From positions 1 to 64,000 of the forward strand of contig CADALT010000004.1 in assembly GCA_902788785.1 (NCBI GenBank): a DNA stretch of 64,000 bases. Reading direction: 5' to 3'. Positions 18,418 through 29,180 of this stretch are shown here, one piece after another; the stretch's first letter is position 1, and each line of letters starts with the position of its first letter. The stretch comes from an uncultured Ruminococcus sp. GTDB lineage: Bacteria > Bacillota > Clostridia > Oscillospirales > Ruminococcaceae. The position numbers were made by a program, and so were the translations under genes. The notes under the pieces were generated by a model that was not told the DNA's origin, did not search any database, and worked only from the letters and a program-made list of their open reading frames with translations.

Positions 18418-18446
18418 TTGACAAACTAATAAATATATGGTATAAT
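18418..18446 (+). promoter_or_regulatory. Consensus promoter of the small gene at 18564
   Basis: TTGACA (18418-18423) and TATAAT (18441-18446) with a 17-bp spacer form a perfect housekeeping promoter. It starts a leader of about 110 nt. Confidence 0.8.
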
Positions 18447-18451
18447 ATTTT

Positions 18452-18545
18452 AAGGCGGAACAGAATGCGGGTGGTGCCGCAGGAGTATGTAACGCCTTTT
18501 GGGAAAATAAGGTATAAGCCTCTCAGGGTAGGGGAGGCCTTTTTT
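18452..18545 (+). promoter_or_regulatory. Structured 5' leader with intrinsic terminator (attenuator or riboswitch candidate)
   Basis: The leader can form AAGGCG (18452-18457) with CGCCTT (18493-18498), enclosing a smaller TGCGG/CCGCA hairpin (18466-18470 with 18477-18481). A terminator hairpin follows at 18517-18538 (GCCTCTC with GGGGAGGC), then CCTTTTTT. The gene's own ribosome binding site lies after the terminator at 18551-18557. This arrangement is typical of attenuation. The GGGTGGTGCCGC segment recalls a T-box, but the leader is too short and pairing does not fit. I do not recognise the class. Confidence 0.55.
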
Positions 18546-18563
18546 GGAAACGGAGGTATTATT

Positions 18564-18824
18564 ATGAGTGAGATCGTTATGATCTCGGGCGACTCGGGGC
18601 ATACTTATTTCGAGCTTGGTGACGGCAAGATAGTTGTGGCTGATTCGGAACTCAGGACGGATCATGGTGCATCCAGGGGTGTAAGAGTTTTCAGATCGAC
18701 CATCAGGTTCAAAAAGGGGAATACTAAGCTTTCCCCGAAGGAGAAGGAAGAACTTCTTGCACAGTACGACCTCTATGTAATACGCAATACCATAGACCGC
18801 AGGTTCATTGACTGGGCGGAATGA
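18564..18824 (+). CDS. Small protein of unknown function behind an attenuator-like leader
   Basis: An 86-residue soluble protein that I do not recognise. It has no signal peptide or membrane segment. The N-terminal half looks beta-rich (GHTYFELGDGKIVVADSEL); the C-terminal half is helical and charged, with a KLSPKEKEELLAQYDL stretch. ACGGAGGT precedes the ATG at 18564. An in-frame upstream ATG at 18464 exists, but it would read through the leader and terminator. It is transcribed alone from a strong promoter and is closed by a terminator at 18846. The regulated leader suggests control by a metabolite, tRNA or stress signal; its role is unknown. Confidence 0.7.
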   Translation: MSEIVMISGDSGHTYFELGDGKIVVADSELRTDHGASRGVRVFRSTIRFKKGNTKLSPKEKEELLAQYDLYVIRNTIDRRFIDWAE

Positions 18825-18845
18825 TGCGTTTTGTCAGAAAAGCCG

Positions 18846-18883
18846 AAAATTGCACCTTTCTGTTGCGAAGGTGCAATTTTTAT
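18846..18883 (+). terminator. Terminator after the small gene
   Basis: AAAATTGCACCTT and AAGGTGCAATTTT form a 13-bp stem with a 9-nt loop. The 3' arm itself supplies the T-run. It lies 21 bp after the stop. Confidence 0.8.
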
Positions 18884-18886
18884 TGC

Positions 18887-18915
18887 TTGAAATTTTAAGG
18901 TCAATAGGGTATAAT
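18887..18915 (+). promoter_or_regulatory. Promoter of the His/Ser-rich protein gene
   Basis: TTGAAA (18887-18892) and TATAAT (18910-18915) are 17 bp apart, about 57 bp before the start codon. Confidence 0.6.
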
Positions 18916-18971
18916 TATGCTTGTAAAGAGGGAACTCTTTCGTAAGGAAAATATTGTAAGGAGGTCATGAT

Positions 18972-19790
18972 ATGGGCAGAGGAGGAAGAGGCGGCGGAAC
19001 ATCACGCAGCAGCTCACACAGCAGCAGAGGTTTCAGCTCCCATTCAAGCAGCACACACCACTCATCACACAGCACACATCACTCAAGCTATCGTCCCACC
19101 CATCATTCCACATATCACAGACCCTATCGCCATAGTTATAACAGCGGATACGGCTATGGCAACAGGGGAATGGGCTGCAGCGGTTCGCTGCTGGGCGGCT
19201 GTTTATCAAAACTTATAGGCATGGTGCTTTCGTTCGCAATAATCGGTGGAATACTTTTTGCGATATTCGTAGTCATGCCCCACAATGAAAACAGCAGCAA
19301 TACCTATAACAACAGCAGCCATTCCGTGACACGTTCCGCAAGGCGTGCGAAGCTTGCAGCGAATAAATGCTATGATACGGGCAGCTACTATACCGATGAG
19401 CTGGGCTGGATACATAACAGCAGCAAGCTCGAACGTGGCATGAGAACTTTCTACCAGAAAACAGGCGTGCAGCCGCATTTGTATATCACAGATAATATCG
19501 ACGGCGACCGCAGCGGAAATTATTCGCTGACAAAGCAGGAAGATTTCGGCAATGCGCTGTATGATGAGTATTTCGAGGACGAGGGTCATGTTATGGTGGT
19601 ATTCTGCGAATACCGTGACTCGGAGTACGTGTGCTTTGCCGTGGCAGGTTCGGACGCTAAAGCTGTGCTGGATTCAAACGGCAGAGAGATACTGCTTGAC
19701 TGCATAGATGAACTTTATTACTCGGATATGGAGGACGAGGAGTTCTTCTCCCGTGCCTTTGAGAATGCCGCAAGGAAACTTATGCAGTGA
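18972..19790 (+). CDS. Membrane protein with His/Ser-rich N-terminus and TPM-like domain
   Basis: The 272-residue protein has three parts. Residues 1-70 are low complexity, made of Gly-Arg, then Ser, His and Tyr. A membrane helix follows (about 76-103). Residues 125-272 include YYTDELGWIHNSSKLERGM, resembling the start of TPM/YgcG-type domains seen in photosystem II repair and phosphatase-like proteins. The His-rich part could bind metal, but that is inference. The repetitive CAC/CAT/AGC codons are coding, not a repeat array. AAGGAGGTCATGAT precedes the ATG. It is monocistronic with its own promoter and terminator. Its role is unknown. Confidence 0.7.
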   Translation: MGRGGRGGGTSRSSSHSSRGFSSHSSSTHHSSHSTHHSSYRPTHHSTYHRPYRHSYNSGYGYGNRGMGCSGSLLGGCLSKLIGMVLSFAIIGGILFAIFVVMPHNENSSNTYNNSSHSVTRSARRAKLAANKCYDTGSYYTDELGWIHNSSKLERGMRTFYQKTGVQPHLYITDNIDGDRSGNYSLTKQEDFGNALYDEYFEDEGHVMVVFCEYRDSEYVCFAVAGSDAKAVLDSNGREILLDCIDELYYSDMEDEEFFSRAFENAARKLMQ

Positions 19791-19802
19791 TATATCCATA
19801 TC

Positions 19803-19835
19803 GCCGACGGATGGTGAGTATAGCTGTCCGTCGGC
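19803..19835 (+). terminator. Terminator after the TPM-like gene
   Basis: GCCGACGGA and TCCGTCGGC form a 9-bp perfect stem 12 bp after the stop codon. The following TATAATCATTT is a modest T-tract. Confidence 0.6.
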
Positions 19836-19962
19836 TATAATCATTTCTGTGATCTCTTGACAAAATACTTTCAGGCTTCCTACTGCGGCGTAAGATTTTA
19901 TGGAAATATTACGGTGTAGAAAGGGAGGGCTAAAAATCCATGTAATTTTGTATGATACACTA

Positions 19963-19991
19963 TTTACAAAGGCGGCGGATTATGTTATAAT
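19963..19991 (+). promoter_or_regulatory. Promoter of carA operon
   Basis: TTTACA (19963-19968) and TATAAT (19986-19991) are 17 bp apart, 32 bp before the GTG of carA. I see no PyrR-type attenuator in the short leader. Confidence 0.65.
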
Positions 19992-20023
19992 ATCTTGAAG
20001 ATTGTTTAAAGGAGGACTTAGAA

Positions 20024-21115
20024 GTGCAGAAGGCATACCTTATTCTGGAAAACGGCATGGTGTTCGAGGGCAAAAGCTTCGGCGCTGAGGGTGAGGCTGT
20101 CGGCGAGATCGTTTTTACGACTTCCATGACAGGTTATCTTGAGACACTCACCGACCCCAGTTATTATGGTCAGATCGTTGTCCAGACATTTCCGCTGATC
20201 GGCAATTACGGCGTGATCCCCGAGGATTTCGAGAGCAGCCGTCCCCATGTAAAAGCATATATCGTAAGACAATGGTGTCAAGAGCCCAGCAACTTCCGCT
20301 GCGAGGGTGATCTTGACATTTTTTTGCGTAAAAACGGCATAGTCGGACTTTACGGAATAGACACCAGACACCTCACCAGAATAGTGAGAGAACACGGTGT
20401 CATGAACGGCAAGATAGTAACATCCTGCGATGGTAAAGTGCCCGAGGAAGTAAAGGATTATAAGATAATAGATGCGGTCAAGAATACTACCTGCGATAAG
20501 GAGGAGGTATTCAAGCCCGAGGGTGAAGCTAAGCGCAGAGTCGTGCTTTTCGATTTCGGCGCAAAGGCTAATATCTGCCGCAGCCTTGTAAAGAGAGGCT
20601 GTGAGGTCACGGTAGTGCCTGCATACACCACTGCTGAAAGAGTGAAGGAGCTTGCTCCCGATGGTGTTATGCTCTCAAACGGCCCCGGCGACCCTGCGGA
20701 GAATACCGAGATAATCGCTGAACTCAAAAAGCTCGCTGAACAGAAGATACCTACTTTCGGCATCTGCCTTGGTCATCAGCTTTATGCCCTTGCCCACGGC
20801 GCTAAGACCGAAAAGCTCAAATACGGCCACAGAGGTGCTAACCAGCCTTGTAAGGAACTTGCAACAGGCAGAGTTTATATCACCTCACAGAACCACGGAT
20901 ATGCAGTGGTCAATGACTCGCTGCCCGAGGGTGCAGAGGTCAGTTTCGTAAACGCTAATGACGGTACCTGCGAGGGTATACGCTATACGGATGAACCTGC
21001 TTTCTCCGTACAGTTCCACCCCGAAGCCTGCGGCGGTCCGCTGGATACCAATTTCCTGTTCGACAGGTTCGCAGAACTTATGGATGTCTGTAAGGAAGCT
21101 AACGAGAATGAATAA
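20024..21115 (+). CDS. carA: Carbamoyl-phosphate synthase small (glutaminase) subunit
   Basis: CarA releases ammonia from glutamine and passes it to CarB, giving carbamoyl phosphate for arginine and pyrimidine synthesis. The 363 residues match the family. The N-terminal CPSase_sm_chain domain (about 1-130) begins KAYLILENGMVFEGKSFG and has TTSMTGYLETLTDPSY. The C-terminal class I amidotransferase has nucleophile Cys in FGICLGHQLYALAHG near residue 249 and the catalytic His-Glu in VQFHPEA near 335. The start is GTG at 20024 after AAAGGAGG. It lies 17 bp before the carB-dapF reading frame and leads a probable operon ending after dapL. Confidence 0.97.
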   Translation: MQKAYLILENGMVFEGKSFGAEGEAVGEIVFTTSMTGYLETLTDPSYYGQIVVQTFPLIGNYGVIPEDFESSRPHVKAYIVRQWCQEPSNFRCEGDLDIFLRKNGIVGLYGIDTRHLTRIVREHGVMNGKIVTSCDGKVPEEVKDYKIIDAVKNTTCDKEEVFKPEGEAKRRVVLFDFGAKANICRSLVKRGCEVTVVPAYTTAERVKELAPDGVMLSNGPGDPAENTEIIAELKKLAEQKIPTFGICLGHQLYALAHGAKTEKLKYGHRGANQPCKELATGRVYITSQNHGYAVVNDSLPEGAEVSFVNANDGTCEGIRYTDEPAFSVQFHPEACGGPLDTNFLFDRFAELMDVCKEANENE

Positions 21116-21132
21116 TGAAAGGATGAAAGATA

Positions 21133-25188
<4,056 letters not shown>

Positions 25189-25244
25189 AAACAGCAAAGC
25201 CCTGCGGAGATCCGTGGGGCAGCTGTGCAGATAGCGAGGTAAGC

Positions 25245-25703
25245 ATGGTAAAACTGATAGATGGAAAAGACCATATGCCCGAGGCAAAGGCTTTGATAAA
25301 GGAGTATCTTGAACGGCTGGGAAGAGATCTGTCTTTTCAGTCGGTCGAAGCCGAACTTAAAGATCTTTCGGCAAAGTATTCTCCGCCCGAGGGCGAATTG
25401 CTGATGGCAGAGGAGAACGGAGAGATACTGGGTATGGTGGCTTATCATAAACTTAGCGGAAAGGTCTGTGAGATGAAGCGGTTGTATGTTCGTCCCGAAA
25501 ACAGGGGCAGACATCTGGGAGAACTGCTTGTCGAAGGTATCACCGCCCATGCTGCCGCAGCAGGTTTTGAGCGCATGGTGCTTGATACCATAAGACCGCT
25601 TGAAGCTGCTGTGGGGCTGTACCGAAAACTCGGTTTTACCCAATGCGAACCTTACTACCATAATCCGATGGACGACGTTATATATATGTCGAAAGATCTG
25701 TAA
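25245..25703 (+). CDS. GNAT family N-acetyltransferase
   Basis: A 152-residue single-domain GNAT enzyme that transfers an acyl group from acetyl-CoA to an unknown amine. The acetyl-CoA loop is visible in YVRPENRGRHLGELLVEGI (about 83-101), preceded by a beta strand with VCEMKRL. The C-terminal ALEPVGLYRKLGF-like segment (AAVGLYRKLGFTQCEPYY) is typical of amino-group acetyltransferases. It lies 56 bp after carB-dapF and 53 bp before dapL, so it is probably cotranscribed. Its substrate is unknown; the ribosome binding site is weak (GCGAGGTAAGC). Confidence 0.85.
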   Translation: MVKLIDGKDHMPEAKALIKEYLERLGRDLSFQSVEAELKDLSAKYSPPEGELLMAEENGEILGMVAYHKLSGKVCEMKRLYVRPENRGRHLGELLVEGITAHAAAAGFERMVLDTIRPLEAAVGLYRKLGFTQCEPYYHNPMDDVIYMSKDL

Positions 25704-25756
25704 AAGATATCTGAGATGGGGCATAGTGAAAAATAAAATTGAAAGAGGAATTTACT

Positions 25757-26959
25757 ATGCCAAAACTGAATGAGAATTTTTTCAAGCTTGAAAAGAACTA
25801 TCTTTTCATAAACATTGCCAAGAAGATAAAGGCGTTCACTGCCGAACACCCCGAGGCTGACATCATAAGAATGGGTATCGGTGACGTTACCCTGCCAATA
25901 GCACAGTGCGTCATAGATGCCATGAAAAAAGGCGCAGACGAAATGGCTGTCAAGGAGACATTCAAGGGTTATGAGGACAGCGGCGCAGGCTATGATTTTT
26001 TGAGAGAGGCAGTATCGGGCTATTATAAGAGTTTCGGTGTGGATGTGCCTGCACAGGATATCAGGATAAATGACGGCGCAAAGGCTGACTGCGGAAATAT
26101 CGTGGATATTTTCGGCTCGGGCAATACTGTGCTGGTCACAGACCCTGCTTACCCCGTTTATGTGGATACCAATATCATGAGCGGCAGGAATGTTATCTTT
26201 GCCGACTCGGACGAGTCGAACGGCTTTGCCGCAATGCCCGATGAGAGCGTACACTGCGACCTTATCTACCTTTGCTCGCCCAATAATCCCACAGGCTCGG
26301 TGTATACCGCAGAACAGCTCAAAGTGTGGATAGACTATGCAAAGAAGAATGATGCTGTCATCATCTATGATGCGGCGTATGAAGCTTTCATCACCGAGGA
26401 GGGCATACCACGCAGCATCTATGCCATAGAGGGCGCAAAGGAATGTGCCATCGAGATGTGTTCGCTGTCAAAGACAGCAGGCTTCACAGGTATGCGCTGC
26501 GGCTATACCGTGGTCCCTCATGAACTGACAGTGAAAAATTCCAAAGGCGAAGATGTTCATCTTGCCGACCTCTGGGGCAGACGACAGGGCAGTAAGTTCA
26601 ACGGCGTTTCCTATCCTGTACAGTGCGCAGCAGCAGCTGTGTTCAGTGAGGAAGGTCAGCGGCAGACCCGTGAGAACATTCACTACTATCAGCGCAACGC
26701 AAAACTTATCGCTGATACTCTGGACGAACTGGGCATCAGATACACAGGCGGAAGAAATTCGCCTTACATCTGGATGAAGTGCCCAAATAATATGGGCAGC
26801 TGGGAATTCTTCGACTATCTGCTGGAGAATGCGAATGTGGTCGGTACTCCCGGGGCAGGCTTTGGCAAAAACGGTGAAGGCTGGTTCAGGCTGACGGCTT
26901 TCGGTGATAAAGACAAAACAGCTGAGGCTATGGAGAGGTTCAAAAAGCTCTTCGGCTGA
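25757..26959 (+). CDS. dapL: LL-diaminopimelate aminotransferase
   Basis: DapL makes LL-diaminopimelate from tetrahydrodipicolinate and glutamate in one step, bypassing the succinyl or acetyl branches. The PLP enzyme has 400 residues, the usual size. It starts with LNENFFKLEKNYLFINIAKK and IIRMGIGDVTLPIA, both typical of DapL. The PLP lysine is in MCSLSKTAGFTGMRCGY near residue 240, and the SPNNPTG motif is near 177. The ATG at 25757 follows GAAAGAGG. The product would feed the DapF half of the preceding fusion protein. A terminator follows at 27014. Confidence 0.93.
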   Translation: MPKLNENFFKLEKNYLFINIAKKIKAFTAEHPEADIIRMGIGDVTLPIAQCVIDAMKKGADEMAVKETFKGYEDSGAGYDFLREAVSGYYKSFGVDVPAQDIRINDGAKADCGNIVDIFGSGNTVLVTDPAYPVYVDTNIMSGRNVIFADSDESNGFAAMPDESVHCDLIYLCSPNNPTGSVYTAEQLKVWIDYAKKNDAVIIYDAAYEAFITEEGIPRSIYAIEGAKECAIEMCSLSKTAGFTGMRCGYTVVPHELTVKNSKGEDVHLADLWGRRQGSKFNGVSYPVQCAAAAVFSEEGQRQTRENIHYYQRNAKLIADTLDELGIRYTGGRNSPYIWMKCPNNMGSWEFFDYLLENANVVGTPGAGFGKNGEGWFRLTAFGDKDKTAEAMERFKKLFG

Positions 26960-27013
26960 TAAATAAAATAGTACAGTTGCATAATCGCAGGCTCTGTAAA
27001 GCAGTTTTATCAG

Positions 27014-27048
27014 GACACTTCTGTTGTATCACAGCAGAAGTGTCTTTG
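27014..27048 (+). terminator. Terminator of car-dap operon
   Basis: GACACTTCTG and CAGAAGTGTC form a 10-bp stem followed by TTTGCG, 55 bp after dapL. An outer inverted repeat, GCAGGCTCT (26987-26995) with AGAGCCTGC (27062-27070), encloses it. Confidence 0.7.
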
Positions 27049-27071
27049 CGTTATTTAGCGAAGAGCCTGCT

Positions 27072-27113
27072 AAGTGAATAATGAATAGCGAAAAATGAAT
27101 AGTGAATAGTCAA
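27072..27113. repeat. AT-rich intergenic repeat, copy 2
   Basis: AAGTGAATAATGAATA and AATAGTGAATAGTCAA match the blocks of the repeat at 5-39 read on the other strand, with a slightly longer spacer here. It lies between dapL and pepF, which converge. Confidence 0.6.
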
Positions 27114-27156
27114 CTATTATTTTTTTACTATTTACTTTTCTCTTTTTTGTACTTTG

Positions 27157-28959
27157 TTATTTACCCTCGAGTTCGTCCATCTGTCTGATAAGATCACCAA
27201 ACAGCTTCAAAGCTTCGGTAACGGGCTTGGTGGTGGACATATCTACACCTGCGATTTTAAGCAGTGAGATAGGATCGGTCGAGCAGCCGCTGCTCAGGAA
27301 CTTGATATAATCCTTTACTGCGCTTTCTCCCTCATTCAGTATCCTCTGGGAAAGTGCGATGGCTGCGGAATAACCCGTAGCATACTGGTAAACATAGTAG
27401 TTGTAGTAGAAGTGCGGTATACGTGCCCACTCCATCTTTATCTCGTCATCGAGCACAACTCCGTCACCGAAATACAGCTTGTTGAGCTCGCCGTAGATCT
27501 CGCAGAGGGTGTCTGCTGTCAGGGTCTCGCCCGCACCGCAAAGCTCGTTCATTTTAAGCTCGAATTCCGCAAACATGGTCTGCCTGTAAAGGGTCGTGCG
27601 GAACTGTTCCAGGAAATAGTTTATCAGATAAGCCTTCTCCTTGGGGTCATTGGTGTTTTTCAACAGATACTGCATCAGCAGTGATTCGTTGCAGGTCGAT
27701 GCGACCTCTGCCACGAAGATGACATAATCCGAATATACCACGGGCTGATTTTTGTTGGAGAGATACGAGTGTATCGCATGGCCCATCTCGTGCGCCAGTG
27801 TGAACATACAGTCCAGTGTATCCTTGTGGTTGAGCATTACATATGGGTGTACCCTCGCACCTGCGGAATATGCGCCGCTTGTCTTGCCCTCGTTTTCATA
27901 AACATCTATCCAGCGGTTATCAAAGCCCTCACGGAGTATTTTCAGATAGTCCTCACCCATGGGTGCCAGTGCTTTCAGGACAGTTTCCTTTGCTTCCTCG
28001 AAAGTCACCTTCATCTCAAAATCGGAAACTATCGGTGTGTACAGGTCGTAGAAATGCAGCTCATCAACGCCCAGCAGCTTCTTGCGCAGTGCCACATAAT
28101 CGTACATATAGTTCATGTTGTCGTGAACTGCCTTGATGAGGTTCGTGTAGACCTCTGTTGGGACTTCGTTGGCGTCCAGCGAAGCTTCAAGGCTGGAAGA
28201 ATAGTTCCTTGCCTTTGAGTAGAACTGCACAGCCTTTATCTGGGAATTGAGTATCGCAGCGCAGGTGTTGCGGAAATTGCTGTAGGTCGTGTAGATAGAC
28301 TCAAACGCCGACTTCCTCAGCACACGGTCATTGCTCTTGACCAGCGGTATATAGCTGCCGTGTGTAACCTGATGCTTGGTGCCGTCCTTGTCAACAGCGT
28401 CCTCGAATTTCAGATCTGCATCGGCAAACATTGAATATATAGTCTCGGCAGAATCGCCCATCTCGCCTGTGAGAGCGATGAGCTTTTCTTCTGCCTCGGA
28501 AAGTACGTGGTCTTTCTTGCGGCGTATGCGATCCAGATGACGGCGGTAGAGTTCAAGCTCGGGCTTTTCTTTGTAGAATTTCTCCAGCAGCTCCTCATCA
28601 AGCGCTATCAGCTCGGGAGTTTCAAAGCTGCCTGCCGAATTGATGGCAACATAGGTGTTCATCAGCTGACCCACATAGCCCTGATACTTAGCCACGGCAG
28701 TATCCTCGTCGGAACGGCGCTGTGCGTAGTTTGCAAGGGCATCGACCATGACAGCTATCTCGTCCGAAAGCTTGAAAAAGTCATACAGCACATCGGCACT
28801 TTCGCCCAGCCTGCCTTTGAAAGCGGCTATCCTTTGGGGTATCGCCTTGAGTTCTTCCAGTTTCGCCTCCCAGTCCTCATCGGTCGGGAAGATATCTTCC
28901 AGTGCCCAGGTATATTCCTTTGGCACATCACATCTTTTAGGTATTCTTTCTTCGCTCAT
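27157..28959 (-). CDS. pepF: Oligoendopeptidase F (M3 family)
   Basis: PepF is a cytoplasmic zinc peptidase that cleaves short peptides. The 600 residues match the family. The zinc motif HEMGH (about residue 387-391, in FTLAHEMGHAIHSYLS) gives two His ligands and the catalytic Glu; the third ligand is likely the Glu in FVAEVASTCNE. The N-terminal M3 domain has VPKEYTWALEDIFPTDEDWE. ATG is preceded by GGAGAACTCTTATG, a modest ribosome binding site. It is monocistronic on the minus strand, convergent with dapL, with a promoter at 28994-29022. Confidence 0.95.
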   Translation of the reverse strand: MSEERIPKRCDVPKEYTWALEDIFPTDEDWEAKLEELKAIPQRIAAFKGRLGESADVLYDFFKLSDEIAVMVDALANYAQRRSDEDTAVAKYQGYVGQLMNTYVAINSAGSFETPELIALDEELLEKFYKEKPELELYRRHLDRIRRKKDHVLSEAEEKLIALTGEMGDSAETIYSMFADADLKFEDAVDKDGTKHQVTHGSYIPLVKSNDRVLRKSAFESIYTTYSNFRNTCAAILNSQIKAVQFYSKARNYSSSLEASLDANEVPTEVYTNLIKAVHDNMNYMYDYVALRKKLLGVDELHFYDLYTPIVSDFEMKVTFEEAKETVLKALAPMGEDYLKILREGFDNRWIDVYENEGKTSGAYSAGARVHPYVMLNHKDTLDCMFTLAHEMGHAIHSYLSNKNQPVVYSDYVIFVAEVASTCNESLLMQYLLKNTNDPKEKAYLINYFLEQFRTTLYRQTMFAEFELKMNELCGAGETLTADTLCEIYGELNKLYFGDGVVLDDEIKMEWARIPHFYYNYYVYQYATGYSAAIALSQRILNEGESAVKDYIKFLSSGCSTDPISLLKIAGVDMSTTKPVTEALKLFGDLIRQMDELEGK

Positions 28960-28993
28960 AAGAGTTCTCCAATCTATATAATAAGATAATAAT

Positions 28994-29022
28994 ATTATAA
29001 CACGTCATTCGGAAAAATACAA
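28994..29022 (-). promoter_or_regulatory. Promoter of pepF
   Basis: On the minus strand TTGTAT (29017-29022) and TATAAT (28994-28999) are 17 bp apart. The repeat remnant at 29021-29040 overlaps the upstream edge of the -35. Confidence 0.55.
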
Positions 29023-29040
29023 GGGCAACACCGCACAAGG
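29021..29040. repeat. Remnant end of the foldback repeat element
   Basis: GGCAACACCGCACAA (29024-29038) matches 15 of 15 bases of the right terminal repeat (minus-strand reading) of the element at 47275-47453. No second end is visible nearby. Confidence 0.55.
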
Positions 29041-29101
29041 TTTTTATAGGTGCTGACTTAACCTTGAAATTGTAGTTTTTCACTAAAATTGTTTTCACCT
29101 C

Positions 29102-29131
29102 TTTACAAATCAGACCATTGTGTGATATAAT
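29102..29131 (+). promoter_or_regulatory. Promoter of the parE-like gene
   Basis: TTTACA (29102-29107) and TATAAT (29126-29131) are 18 bp apart, about 50 bp before the start codon. Confidence 0.5.
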
Positions 29132-29180
29132 AACAATGTATGTGAAAAATAAGAACACTTGTTTATTGTGAGGTTATAAA

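Noticed and set aside
18464..18564. T-box-like GGGTGGTGCCGC in the leader of the small gene
   Set aside because: The leader is too short for a T-box Stem I, and the base pairing does not give the T-box antiterminator.
18972..19150. Repetitive CAC/CAT/AGC stretch resembling a tandem repeat
   Set aside because: It is in frame and encodes the His/Ser-rich N-terminus, with no exact repeat unit.
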